Source: Nannocystis sp. (lineage in GTDB: Bacteria > Myxococcota_A > Polyangia > Nannocystales > Nannocystaceae). From it: a stretch of DNA of 64,000 bases. The position numbers and the translations under genes were made by a program. The first letter of the stretch is position 1; every line of letters starts with the position of its first letter. Shown piece by piece: positions 1 through 8,452 of the stretch. Where the stretch lies: contig JADJRG010000019.1 in assembly GCA_016712315.1 (NCBI GenBank), positions 124,001 through 188,000 of the forward strand, read 5' to 3'. The notes beneath the pieces are model-generated. The model was not told where the DNA came from, searched no databases, and saw only the letters and a program-made list of their open reading frames with translations.

Positions 1-869
1 CTGACGAGCGCTCCGTAGAGGGCGAGCAGCTTTGCGGTGCCGCCGAGCAGCGGGTTGAGGGCGGGGCCGTCGGTGCGCCAGACGCGGGCGGTGAGGCGGA
101 GTGCGAGGGGGAGGGCGAGCAGGCCGGCGAGGGCGCCAGGGCGGCCTTGGAGGGCGACTGGGAGGAGGACGAGGTGAGCGGCGAGCACGCAGGCGCTGTG
201 CTCGGCGCGGGCGAAGCGGGGGCCGAAGCGGACCGCGAGGGTGCGTTTGCCGACGCGGGCGTCGCCGTCGCGATCGCGGAGGTTGTTGACGGCGAGGATC
301 GCGGTGGCGAGGGCGCCGACGCCGAGGCCGAGCCACCAGGCCGCGGGGGTGAGCGCGAGCGCTTGCACGTAGTAGCCGCCGACGACCGCGGCGAGGCCGA
401 AGAAGGCGAGCACGAAGAGATCGGCGACGCCGAGGTAGGCGAGCGGGCGCGGGCCGCCGGTGTAGCTCCAACCAGCGGCGATGCTGGCGAGGCCGAGGGC
501 GAGGATCGGCCAGCCGCCGCGGAGGATCAGGTAGACGCCGACCAAGGCGGCGGCGCCGAAGGTGGCGATCGCGGCGGCCTTGAGGCGCTCCGGGGCGATC
601 CAGCCCATCGCGGCGGCGCGCTGCGGGCCGATCCGGTCGGGGCCGTCGGCGCCGCGGACGTAGTCTTCGTAGTCGTTGTGGAGGTTGGTGCCGATCTGCA
701 GGGCGAGGGCGCCGATGAGGGCGAAGGCGGCGGCGAGCGGGTGAAAGACGCCATCAGCGGCGGCGAGGGCGGCGGCGACGGCGACCGGGGCGACGCCGGC
801 GCTGAGGGTGCGGGGGCGGATCGCTTGCAGCCAGATCGTGAGGGGCGGCGGGCGCGGTAGGGTGTGCAT
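1..869 (-). CDS. menA: 1,4-dihydroxy-2-naphthoate polyprenyltransferase MenA (3' end cut by window edge)
   Basis: Integral membrane UbiA-family prenyltransferase that attaches the polyprenyl tail to DHNA in menaquinone synthesis. Translating the minus strand from the ATG at 869 gives an N-terminus MHTLPRPPPLTIWLQAIRPR, then the prenyl-diphosphate-binding motif NLHNDYEDYVRGAD near residue 70. The second Asp-rich motif NNLRDRDGDARVGKRT lies near residue 195. Several Ala/Leu-rich stretches look like membrane helices. The frame stays open to base 1, giving 289 residues of a family of about 300, so only a few C-terminal residues are missing. It starts 34 bases after the menD stop, so it is probably the last gene of a menF-menD-menA operon. 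The two motifs make the family secure; MenA rather than another UbiA member rests mainly on context. Confidence 0.9.
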   Translation of the reverse strand, partial: MHTLPRPPPLTIWLQAIRPRTLSAGVAPVAVAAALAAADGVFHPLAAAFALIGALALQIGTNLHNDYEDYVRGADGPDRIGPQRAAAMGWIAPERLKAAAIATFGAAALVGVYLILRGGWPILALGLASIAAGWSYTGGPRPLAYLGVADLFVLAFFGLAAVVGGYYVQALALTPAAWWLGLGVGALATAILAVNNLRDRDGDARVGKRTLAVRFGPRFARAEHSACVLAAHLVLLPVALQGRPGALAGLLALPLALRLTARVWRTDGPALNPLLGGTAKLLALYGALV

Positions 870-903
870 CGGCGGCTCGGCGGAGGGCTCTACGCGGGGA
901 GTT

Positions 904-2604
904 TCAGCTCCATGCCGCCCAAAAGCGCTCGCGGGCGGCGTGGGCGGCGTGGGGATCGAGGACGACCTCGATGAGCAGGCGGCCGCGCGCGTGGCCGTCG
1001 GTGAGGGCCTCCGTGAGGGCGGCGGCGTCGTCGGCGCGGCGGTGTCGCCAGCCGGTGGCGGCGGCGAGGTCCGCGAGCCCGAGCGCGGCGCGGGTGACGA
1101 AGAGGCGCTCGAAGTCGGGGTGGTCGCGGAGGGGGAGCTGGCGGAAGATCTGGCCGCCGCCGTTGTCGAGGACGAGCACGACGAGGCGCGGATCGGCCGC
1201 GTGGAGGAGGGCGCCGAGGTCGTGGGCGAGCGCGAGGTCGCCGACGATCGCCAAGAGCGGGGCGGCGAGGCCGGCCGCCTCGCCGGCGGCGGTGGCGAGG
1301 GTGCCGTCGATGCCGTTGACGCCGCGGTTGCAGAGGACGCGCTGGCCAGGGGCGAGCGCGGCGACGGCGTCGAGGTCGCGCACGGCGGAGGAGTTGGCGA
1401 TGTGGACATGTCGTCCAGGCCATGTCCGGAAGGCTAGGTCGATGATGGCCCCCTCCCAGCGGCCGAGCTGCGCGGCGGCGGCGAGGTGGGCGTCGGCGGC
1501 GCGGGCGGCGTCGCTCCATTGGGCCCGCCAAGCGGCGGCGGCGGGCGGGAGCTCGAGCTCGCTGGCGAGCTCGGCGGCGTCTGCCCAGCAGAGATCGGTG
1601 GCGGTGAAAGAGGGATCGGCCCAGCGGCCGTCTGGGACGACGTGGACGACCGGGCCGGGGCAGCGCTGGATCCAGCGCTGAACGGCCGCGGAGGTGGGGG
1701 CGCCGCCGAACCAGAGGATGGCGTCAGGGGCGGGGGCGCGGGCGGGGGCGCGGGCGATGAGGTCGCCGCGTTGAAGCGCCCAGGGGCGGGCTGGGGCGAG
1801 CAGATCGGCGAGCAGGGGCCAGCGGCTACGGGCGGCGAGACCGACGAGGGCCTCGGCTTCGCGCTCGCCGAGGCTCGAGATCTGCGGGCCGGCGAACAAG
1901 AGGGGGCGGGCGGCTTGGGCGAAGCGATCGGCGAGCTGGGTCAGGGCGGCGGCCGAGAGGCGACGGGCGCCGCGGTGGAGGCGGGGGAGCGCCCGCGAGG
2001 GCGGCTCTTGGTGGGCGGACGCTGGCGCGGTCGAGGGCGGCGGCGACGCCTGTGCGGCGGGCGTGGGCGGGATCAGGGGCTTACGCAGGGGGATGTTGAG
2101 GTGCACAGGGCCGCCGGGATCGGCGGCGGCGAGCAGGGCGGCGGCGACGCGGGGGGCCCAGGGATCACGATCGGGGGGGATGTCCAGGTCGAGGGCGGCG
2201 GGCTGGGCGAGCTCGTCGCGGTGGACGACGAAGTCGCGGAAGAGATCAACCTGGAGGATCGTCTGGGGCGCGCCGCTCCGCTGGAGCTCTGGGGGGCGAT
2301 CCGCGGTGAGGAGGATGAGGGGGATCCGGGCGTGGTAGGCCTCGACGACGGCAGGCAGGTAGTTGGCGACGGCGCTGCCCGAGGTGCACGCGAGCACGAC
2401 CGGCGCGTCGAGCACGCGGGCGAGGCCGAGCGCGTAGAAGGCGGCGGCGCGCTCGTCGACGATGACCTCAGTGGTGATCGCGGGGTGCTCGGCGATGGCG
2501 AAGGCGAGGGGGGCCGAGCGGTAGCCAGGGGAGAGGACGGCGCGCCGCGCTCCGCCGCGGGCGAGGCCGTCGATGAGGCGGGTGATGAAGTCGTGTTGAG
2601 CCAT
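904..2604 (-). CDS. menD: 2-succinyl-5-enolpyruvyl-6-hydroxy-3-cyclohexene-1-carboxylate synthase MenD
   Basis: ThDP-dependent enzyme that condenses isochorismate with 2-oxoglutarate in menaquinone synthesis; cytoplasmic. The 566 residues match the family length. The N-terminal motif is SPGYRSAPLA at residues 25-34, where most MenD proteins have SPGSRS, so Tyr28 is a small departure. The catalytic glutamate of the VDERAAAFYALG segment is E51. The C-terminal ThDP/Mg motif reads GDLALAHDLGAL followed by DNGGGQIF, with Asp in place of the first Asn usually seen. It lies between menF (28 bases upstream) and menA (34 bases downstream) on the same strand, consistent with one transcript. Confidence 0.95.
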   Translation of the reverse strand: MAQHDFITRLIDGLARGGARRAVLSPGYRSAPLAFAIAEHPAITTEVIVDERAAAFYALGLARVLDAPVVLACTSGSAVANYLPAVVEAYHARIPLILLTADRPPELQRSGAPQTILQVDLFRDFVVHRDELAQPAALDLDIPPDRDPWAPRVAAALLAAADPGGPVHLNIPLRKPLIPPTPAAQASPPPSTAPASAHQEPPSRALPRLHRGARRLSAAALTQLADRFAQAARPLLFAGPQISSLGEREAEALVGLAARSRWPLLADLLAPARPWALQRGDLIARAPARAPAPDAILWFGGAPTSAAVQRWIQRCPGPVVHVVPDGRWADPSFTATDLCWADAAELASELELPPAAAAWRAQWSDAARAADAHLAAAAQLGRWEGAIIDLAFRTWPGRHVHIANSSAVRDLDAVAALAPGQRVLCNRGVNGIDGTLATAAGEAAGLAAPLLAIVGDLALAHDLGALLHAADPRLVVLVLDNGGGQIFRQLPLRDHPDFERLFVTRAALGLADLAAATGWRHRRADDAAALTEALTDGHARGRLLIEVVLDPHAAHAARERFWAAWS

Positions 2605-2632
2605 CAGGCGGTCGCGGTGCGGGGGCGGCGAT

Positions 2633-3808
2633 TCAGAGGGGGCCGCAGAGGGCCGCCTTGCAGGCCTCGAGCTTGGCGGCGGTCTCGCGCCACTCGTCGG
2701 CGGGGCGGGAGGCGGCGACGAGGCCGGCTCCGGCGAAGACGTGGACTGCGTCGCCGCGGAGCAGGGCGGCGCGCAAGGCGACGACGACGTGGCCGTCGCC
2801 GCGGTCGCCTCGCCAGCCGAGGTAGCCGGCGTAGTGGCCGCGATCGTGGGGCTCGAGGTGGGCGATCGCTCGGAGCGCCGCGGCGCGGGGGGTGCCGCCG
2901 ACGGCGGGGCTGGGGTGGATCTGACGGGCGATCTCGAAGAGATCGACGCCTGCGCGCGGGCGGGCGTGAAAGACGGTCTGAAGGTGGAAGAGGTGGCCGG
3001 CCTCTTTGCTCTGCGGGCCTACCCGCTGGAGCTCATGGGTGAGCGGGGTGAGGGCCTCGGTGATCCCTTGGACGACCCACTCGTGCTCGGCGTGATCTTT
3101 GGGGTTGTCGAGGCCTGCCGGGCCGCTCTGGCTGGTGCCGGCGAGCGCCTCGGTGGTGAGCAGGCCGTCTCGCTGGGCGATGAGGGTCTCGGGGGTGGCG
3201 CCGATGAACCAGCCGAGCCCAGGGCCGAGCGTGAGGGCGAAGGTGGTGGTCGTTGGGTAGAGGGCGCGGAGCCGGGTGAGGTGGGCGAGCGCGTGGCGCT
3301 CAGCGCCGGGGTACGAGGCGCGCTCGCTGCGGGCGAGCACGATCTTGTGGGCGAGGCCCGCTGCGATCTGGGTGATCGCCGCCTCGGCGGCGCGCTGCCA
3401 GCTCGCGGGGGACTCGGTGGGGATAAAATCGGCGCGCCCCAGCCGCGGTGGGGTGAGGAGCGGCGGCGGCGGCGTGTCCACGGAGGGAGCGCCGATACAA
3501 GCGACGCCGCCTTCGGGGAGGTTCCAATAGAGAACGCGCGCGTTCGCGCTCCATGCGGCTGGCCACCCTCGCCATGGGCCGGCGAGGAGCTCTTTTTCGG
3601 CGAAGGCGCCGCCGTGGAAGCGGGCGGGCTCGTCGCTGGCGGCGGGCTCCAGGTCCAGGGCGAGGAAGGTGCGGTCGCCGCTGCTCCACGCGAGGGCGCC
3701 GCGCGCGTCGGCGGCGAGCGGGAGGTAGTCCCACGCGTCACGCCCGGCGACCGGGCGCGCGCCGCCGATCAAGGGCTGGCGCGCGTGAGGGCTGGCTCCG
3801 TCGATCAT
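2633..3808 (-). CDS. menF: Isochorismate synthase MenF
   Basis: Converts chorismate to isochorismate, the first committed step of menaquinone synthesis. I chose the ATG at 3808 (MIDGASPHAR), giving 391 residues. The frame is open to 4069, but that extension lies antisense to the start of menB and has no family character. Chorismate-binding features are the general-base lysine in HKIVLARSE (K155), TEALAGTS (E220), HPSPAVGGTPR, the RGHYAGYLGW segment and a terminal AGAGLVAASRPADEW. The order and spacing match MenF/EntC/PchA proteins; MenF is preferred because menD, menA and menB are adjacent. First gene of the leftward men operon and divergent from menB. Confidence 0.93.
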   Translation of the reverse strand: MIDGASPHARQPLIGGARPVAGRDAWDYLPLAADARGALAWSSGDRTFLALDLEPAASDEPARFHGGAFAEKELLAGPWRGWPAAWSANARVLYWNLPEGGVACIGAPSVDTPPPPLLTPPRLGRADFIPTESPASWQRAAEAAITQIAAGLAHKIVLARSERASYPGAERHALAHLTRLRALYPTTTTFALTLGPGLGWFIGATPETLIAQRDGLLTTEALAGTSQSGPAGLDNPKDHAEHEWVVQGITEALTPLTHELQRVGPQSKEAGHLFHLQTVFHARPRAGVDLFEIARQIHPSPAVGGTPRAAALRAIAHLEPHDRGHYAGYLGWRGDRGDGHVVVALRAALLRGDAVHVFAGAGLVAASRPADEWRETAAKLEACKAALCGPL

Positions 3809-3835
3809 TGTTGGCTGCGCGGCGGGAACTATAAT
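3808..3835 (+). promoter_or_regulatory. Candidate sigma70-type promoter for menB
   Basis: TTGTTG at 3808-3813 and a perfect TATAAT at 3830-3835 are separated by 16 bases in the 75-base divergent region between menF and menB. The -35 match is weak and the -10 match is exact, which stands out in such GC-rich DNA. Transcription would begin near 3842, about 40 bases before menB. The element touches the menF start codon on the other strand, so the menF promoter must overlap it or read out across it. Confidence 0.5.
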
Positions 3836-3883
3836 CCGGGCGCGCGCGGCGGCAAAATGCGGCCGCGAGACCCAGGAGACGCG

Positions 3884-4789
3884 ATGATTTGTTCTGAGAT
3901 CTTCGACCCTCAAGCGTGGCGCGAGGTCAGCGACGCCGGCCCGCTCTGCGACATTACGTACCACGTGCACCGCGAAGGGAAGGTGGTACGCGTGGCGCTG
4001 AACCGCCCTGAGGTGCGAAACGCGTTCCGCCCGCAGACGGTCGATTCGCTGTATCGCGCGCTGGATCACGCGCGCCAGCTCCCGCAGGTGGGCTGCGTGC
4101 TGCTCACAGGGAACGGACCCTCACCGAAGGACGGCGGCTGGGCGTTCTGCTCCGGCGGCGACCAGCGGATCCGCGGGAAGGACGGCTACAAATACGCGGA
4201 CGGCGAGCAGGCCGCGGGGATCGATCCGGCTCGGCTCGGCCGGCTTCATATCCTGGAGGTGCAGCGGCTGATCCGCTTTATGCCCAAGGTGGTGATCGCG
4301 GTGGTGCCAGGCTGGGCGGTGGGCGGCGGCCATAGCCTGCACGTGGTGTGCGACCTGACGCTGGCGAGCCGCGAGCACGCGCGCTTCCTCCAGACCGACG
4401 CGGACGTGGCGAGCTTCGACGGGGGCTTCGGCTCGGCGTACCTGGCCAGGATGGTCGGGCAGAAGCGGGCGCGGGAGATCTTCTTCGTCGGCAAGACGTA
4501 CTCGGCGGATGAGGCCTTTCAGATGGGTATGGTGAACGAGGTGGTGCCGCACGCCGAGCTGGAGGCGCGGGCGATCGCTTGGGGGCAGGCGGTGTGCGAG
4601 AAGAGCCCGACGGCGATCCGGATGCTGAAGTTCGCGTTCAACGCGGTGGATGACGGGCTGATCGGCCAGCAGCTGTTCGCCGGTGAGGCCACTCGCCTGG
4701 CTTATGGGACAGATGAGGCGACGGAGGGGCGTGACTCGTTCCTCGAGAAGCGAGACGCGGACTTCAAGAAATTTCCTTGGCACTACTGA
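3884..4789 (+). CDS. menB: 1,4-dihydroxy-2-naphthoyl-CoA synthase MenB
   Basis: Crotonase-fold enzyme that cyclises o-succinylbenzoyl-CoA to DHNA-CoA. The ATG at 3884 follows AGGAG (3874-3878) by five bases and gives 301 residues; the longer open frame upstream lacks family similarity. Oxyanion-hole and substrate motifs are GGWAFCSGGDQRIRGKDGYK (residues 84-103) and GWAVGGGHSLHVVCDLT (about 143-159), followed by SFDGGFGS and MVNEVVP. The C-terminal FPWHY resembles the FPWYY-type end of MenB. It is divergent from the menF-menD-menA operon. menC, menE and the thioesterase are not in the window. Confidence 0.96.
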   Translation: MICSEIFDPQAWREVSDAGPLCDITYHVHREGKVVRVALNRPEVRNAFRPQTVDSLYRALDHARQLPQVGCVLLTGNGPSPKDGGWAFCSGGDQRIRGKDGYKYADGEQAAGIDPARLGRLHILEVQRLIRFMPKVVIAVVPGWAVGGGHSLHVVCDLTLASREHARFLQTDADVASFDGGFGSAYLARMVGQKRAREIFFVGKTYSADEAFQMGMVNEVVPHAELEARAIAWGQAVCEKSPTAIRMLKFAFNAVDDGLIGQQLFAGEATRLAYGTDEATEGRDSFLEKRDADFKKFPWHY

Positions 4790-4845
4790 GACGAGGGCGG
4801 GCAGGCGGGCGCTTGGTCTTCGGTTTTTTTGGGGGGGAAATGGGT

Positions 4846-4892
4846 GCGCCCCCGCGGCGGAGGGCGGCGGGGGCGCTCTCTTGGCGTTTTTT
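4846..4892 (+). terminator. Candidate terminator after menB
   Basis: A perfect 10-bp stem (4846-4855 with 4867-4876, arms GCGCCCCCGC and GCGGGGGCGC) with an 11-base loop lies between the convergent menB and metalloprotease genes. A T6 run follows at 4887-4892, ten bases beyond the stem, which is farther than in a classical intrinsic terminator. A separate T7 run sits upstream at 4824-4830. Confidence 0.45.
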
Positions 4893-4894
4893 GG

Positions 4895-6517
4895 CTATTG
4901 GGTGAGGCGGGGGCGGATCTGGGCGATCGTGTGGACCGGGATCTGGGCGCGCTCGTCTCCGCTGACCCGCTCGATGGCGGCGATCTGGGCGAGCCCCAGG
5001 CCGGTCGGCAGCTCGACGACGAAATTGTAGGTGGTGTCGTCTGGGCGCTGCTGGAAGAGGGCGGGGAGGATGAGGCGCTGGCCGTCGGTGCGCTGGATCT
5101 CTAGATGATGCAGGGCGCTGTGATCGGCTGGATCAACGCCGCCTGGGGCGGTCCACCACTCTTCGGTGTCGTCGGGGTAGAGGGCGCCGATGAGGAGCTC
5201 GCGGGCGGGCTCCACGGCGCGCGGGCCCTCGTTGTCCCATGAGCTGAGCTCCTTGATGACCGCGTAGACCTTGTTCCACGCCCAGTCAGAGACCCAGGTG
5301 GGGCCGCAGTAGGTCATGTAGTCGACCTTGTTGGGCGAATGGAGGGTGGCGTGGAGGACGCCAAAACCCCAAACTCCGGTCTTGCCGCCAGGGTAGGGGT
5401 AGTTGGGATCGGTGCCGGCCGCTCCGCCGCAGTCGATGTGGTAACGGCCCTGAGAGTGGCCGACCTCGTGGACGAAGGTGTCGACGGTGCTGGCGAGGGA
5501 GCCGTAGAAACGGCCGACAGAGACGCGCTGGTAGCCGTTGGACTTGGTGGGCTGGTTGGGGATCCCGAAGGCTTGGCCGCCGACGCCGTCCGGGCCGCCG
5601 TCGCAGGGACGGACGACCCCGTAGTAGTAGACCTCCGGGGTGGCGCCGTCCTCGGCGCGGAGCTTGCTGAGGTGGCTGAGCAGCGGGGAGAAGGAGCCGA
5701 GGCCGTCGGTCCAGGTGATCGGCTCGCGGACCGCGAGGTCGACCTGCTCGACGGGGTTCTGCATAAAGAGGTAGTCGTGGAAGCGGGTGAGGGCGACCTC
5801 GTCGAGCACAGGGGCGTCGGGGCAGGTCTTGCCGTCGAGCTGATGCTTGATGGGGACCAAGAGGACGCGCATGACTTGGTAGCTGGTCTCGACGCCGAGG
5901 AGGGCGACGCCGCTGGTGGGGAAGACCGGCGGGGCCGGCGGGGGGAGCTCGTCGGGCGCGGGCGCGACGGTCTCCCAGACGCGGATCTCCAGGCTCATGC
6001 CTGGCTCGATCATCTCGGGCGGTAGGTGCCACCAAAAGGTGCTGTCAAGATGGTTGGCGGCGCTGTCACCCGAGATGGTGAGGACCTTGTCTCCGCTCTC
6101 TTCGCGGCCATCGGCGTACCGTAGGGTGATCTTGGCGCGCAGCGGGCGAGGGACAAATCCCTCCTCGACGGTGAAGTAGGCGCGGATCAGGGTGCGGCGG
6201 TTGGCGATGATGTAGGCGTTGCGATCGGCGCCGCCGAGCATGAGGCCGTCTCGGCCGATCGGGACGGCGACGCCTTGATCCGCGACGATGTCGGTGAGGG
6301 TGATCCCCTTGGCCGGCAACGGATCGAGCGCCGGGGCCTCGCCGGTGGACTCGCCGGTGGTGCCAGCGTCGGTGTCGGTGGCGGTGGCGGTGGCGGTGTC
6401 GGTGGCGGCGGTGGCGCTCGCGCTGACAACCGCGTCATCGCCGCTACAGGCGAGGGCGAGGGTGAAGAGGCAGAGCGGCGCGGATGAGGCTGGGCGGGCG
6501 AGGCTGAACAAACGCAT
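4895..6517 (-). CDS. Secreted/lipid-anchored zinc metalloprotease, HExxHxxGxxH type (paralogue 1)
   Basis: Predicted 540-residue exported metallopeptidase. The start MRLFSLARP at 6517 places a hydrophobic signal peptide directly before LALACSGDD, a lipobox-like end. A Thr/Ala/Asp tether follows. The zinc motif HEVGHSQGRYH (H350, E351, H354, H360) has the extended third histidine of metzincin or M66-like enzymes, and MTYCGPTW downstream may supply the Met-turn. Cysteines flank the site (HIDCGGAAG). An ATG at 6529 is an alternative start. The next gene on the same strand is a paralogue of the same length with the same motif. Substrate is unknown; an extracellular degradative role suits a predatory bacterium but is inference. 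Confidence 0.8.
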   Translation of the reverse strand: MRLFSLARPASSAPLCLFTLALACSGDDAVVSASATAATDTATATATDTDAGTTGESTGEAPALDPLPAKGITLTDIVADQGVAVPIGRDGLMLGGADRNAYIIANRRTLIRAYFTVEEGFVPRPLRAKITLRYADGREESGDKVLTISGDSAANHLDSTFWWHLPPEMIEPGMSLEIRVWETVAPAPDELPPPAPPVFPTSGVALLGVETSYQVMRVLLVPIKHQLDGKTCPDAPVLDEVALTRFHDYLFMQNPVEQVDLAVREPITWTDGLGSFSPLLSHLSKLRAEDGATPEVYYYGVVRPCDGGPDGVGGQAFGIPNQPTKSNGYQRVSVGRFYGSLASTVDTFVHEVGHSQGRYHIDCGGAAGTDPNYPYPGGKTGVWGFGVLHATLHSPNKVDYMTYCGPTWVSDWAWNKVYAVIKELSSWDNEGPRAVEPARELLIGALYPDDTEEWWTAPGGVDPADHSALHHLEIQRTDGQRLILPALFQQRPDDTTYNFVVELPTGLGLAQIAAIERVSGDERAQIPVHTIAQIRPRLTQ

Positions 6518-6597
6518 CAAATCGCACATTAGCGGCGGTCCCACCGCGACGCAAGGGCGCGCGGCTCGTCCGCGCAGGGGCAATTACGCGCGACGTC

Positions 6598-6673
6598 GAT
6601 CGTCGGTGGTTCGACGATCACAGCACGTCGACGCCGCTCGCGCCCGCGATCGTCGGAGTTGCGACGATCGCGG
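6598..6673. repeat. Two matching hairpins between the metalloprotease genes
   Basis: Hairpin 1: GATCGTCG at 6598-6605 pairs with CGACGATC at 6612-6619 across a 6-base loop. Hairpin 2: CCGCGATCGTCG at 6644-6655 pairs with CGACGATCGCGG at 6662-6673, 12 bp perfect, again with a 6-base loop. Both share the GATCGTCG/CGACGATC core, with a repeat spacing of about 50 bases. They lie after the stop of the upstream protease gene and before the start of the downstream one. Termination, attenuation or protein binding are all possible. Confidence 0.6.
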
Positions 6674-6710
6674 CTGGCGGCGGTCGGGAGCGGCGACCGG
6701 GGCCGCTCGT

Positions 6711-8333
6711 TTACTTGGCCGTGAGGGTGACCGCGCGGGAGCGGTGGTGGAGCTTGACCTCGTGGATGGGGGTGACCCGGAGGGCGTCGGCGGTGCGGTG
6801 GCGGAGCTCGGTGACGCCCTCAAAGCCGTCGGGGAGGCGGGCGACGATGTTGAGGATCTCGCCTTCGGGCTGGCGCTGCACCGCGGCAGGTGTGGCGCTG
6901 AGGAGCTGGCCGTCGGCGACGAACTCGACGAGATCGGTGCTGCTCAGCTCTTCGTCGCGGAGATCGCCGGGCACGGTGATCCAGGTGATGGTGCCGTCCG
7001 GGTAGAGGTTGCCGACGGCCAAGGAGCTGCCGCCGTAGGGATCTTCGCCGGGGGCCGGGGCGGCCTCGCGGGTCCACTTGGTGGTCTCCTTGATCACCGG
7101 GTAGGTCTTGTTCCACCCGAAGGTGCCGACCCAGGTGGGGTTGCAGTAGGTCATGTAGTCCTTGTGGACGGTGGGGTGCCGCAGGCCGAAGTCGCGGACG
7201 CTAAAGCCCCACTCTCCTACCTGTCCTTCGGGATAGGGGTAGCTGGGGTCGAAGCCGGCGGCGCCGCCGCAGTCGATGTGATACCGGCCCTGGGAGTGCC
7301 CGACCTCGTGCACGAAGGTCTCGGCGGACCACTCCTTGTTGTTGGGCAGCCAGATCCCCGAGGAGACGCGCTGGTAGGCTTGACCCTTGGTGGCGGGCAG
7401 GCTGGGGATCCCGTACGCCTTGCCGCCGGCGCCGCCGACCCCGCCCGAGCAGGGGTTGATGAGGCCGTAGTAGTAGACGTTCGGGCCGGCGCCTTCGTCG
7501 AAGCGCAGGCCGCTCATGAAGCTGTTGAGCTCGTTGAAGTCGCTCAGCTTCTTGTCCCAGGCGATCGGCGCGTGGAAGGTGATCTTGGTCGCGTCGACGG
7601 GGTTCTGCGCGAACATGTAGGTCTCGAACATCGCGAGCGTCTCGTCCGAGTTCTCCGCGGCGGTGTTGCACTTGTCGCCGTCGTTGTAGGAGAAGGGGAC
7701 GATCACGACCTCGAGGAGCTGATCGCTGTTCTCAATGCCTATCGGGTAGTTGCCGACGTAAGGGAGGCGCGGCGGCGGGTCGCTCTCAGGGGTGTCCTCT
7801 TGGCCAGGTTGGGTCTCCCACAGGCTCATCTCAAAGTTCATGCCGGGGCGCACCTCGTCGGCCATGAGCCCGAAATAGAAGGTGCGCTTGAGATCGCCCT
7901 CAAACGCCTCGCCGTCGATCGTCAGGGTCTGCCGCTGCTCCGCGGTCGTGCCGTCCTGGTAGGTGATCAGCAGGCGGGCCTCGATGGGCCGCGGCTGCCA
8001 GCCGTCGCCGATCTCCCAGAAGCCGCGGAGCAGGGTGACGCGGTTCTGGATCAGGTAGGAGCCGCGGTCCGCGCCGCCGAGGCCGACGCCGTCGCGGGCG
8101 ATGTCGACGCCGACGCCCTGGTTGGCCTGGATCCGCTTGATGGTGATCCCGCGCGCGGGGATCGGCTCGAAGGGGACCGGCTGACCGGTGGTCTCGGTGT
8201 CCGTGCCGCTGCCGGTGTCGGTGGCGGTGGCGGTGGTGGTGCCAGTGTCCGCGGCGGTGTCGGTGACCTTGTCGTCGCCGCTACAGGCCATGAGCAGGCT
8301 TAGGGCAGTGAGCAGCCGTGCGGATCGTTCCAT
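6711..8333 (-). CDS. Secreted/lipid-anchored zinc metalloprotease, HExxHxxGxxH type (paralogue 2)
   Basis: 540 residues from the ATG at 8333 (MERSARLLTALSLLMACSGDD), a signal peptide with a lipobox-like LMAC. A Thr/Asp/Gly tether occupies about residues 22-50, followed by PIPARGITIKRIQANQGV, which parallels PLPAKGITLTDIVADQGV in the neighbouring gene. The zinc motif HEVGHSQGRYHIDC begins at H342, and MTYCNPTW follows. Conserved elements such as NPVD/NPVE, YYYG and YGIP/FGIP keep their order in both proteins, so this is a tandem gene duplication that has diverged substantially. It lies upstream of paralogue 1 on the minus strand with 193 bases between them. Confidence 0.8.
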   Translation of the reverse strand: MERSARLLTALSLLMACSGDDKVTDTAADTGTTTATATDTGSGTDTETTGQPVPFEPIPARGITIKRIQANQGVGVDIARDGVGLGGADRGSYLIQNRVTLLRGFWEIGDGWQPRPIEARLLITYQDGTTAEQRQTLTIDGEAFEGDLKRTFYFGLMADEVRPGMNFEMSLWETQPGQEDTPESDPPPRLPYVGNYPIGIENSDQLLEVVIVPFSYNDGDKCNTAAENSDETLAMFETYMFAQNPVDATKITFHAPIAWDKKLSDFNELNSFMSGLRFDEGAGPNVYYYGLINPCSGGVGGAGGKAYGIPSLPATKGQAYQRVSSGIWLPNNKEWSAETFVHEVGHSQGRYHIDCGGAAGFDPSYPYPEGQVGEWGFSVRDFGLRHPTVHKDYMTYCNPTWVGTFGWNKTYPVIKETTKWTREAAPAPGEDPYGGSSLAVGNLYPDGTITWITVPGDLRDEELSSTDLVEFVADGQLLSATPAAVQRQPEGEILNIVARLPDGFEGVTELRHRTADALRVTPIHEVKLHHRSRAVTLTAK

Positions 8334-8452
8334 GAGACGAACGTACTGGCGCGCGGGCGCGTCGGCAAGCTCCCCCAGGGCCAGCATTTTTGGCGTGCGC
8401 AGGGCCCTGCCGCGGCGCCTAGGGGGATGCGCGAGGACGCGCGGTCGTGGAT

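Noticed and set aside
147..3042. Long Gly/Glu/Ala-rich + strand frames over the men genes
   Set aside because: They mirror the minus-strand menA, menD and menF genes; composition alone keeps them open.
3809..4069. N-terminal extension of MenF to 4069
   Set aside because: Runs antisense to menB, has no family similarity, and the ATG at 3808 gives a normal protein.
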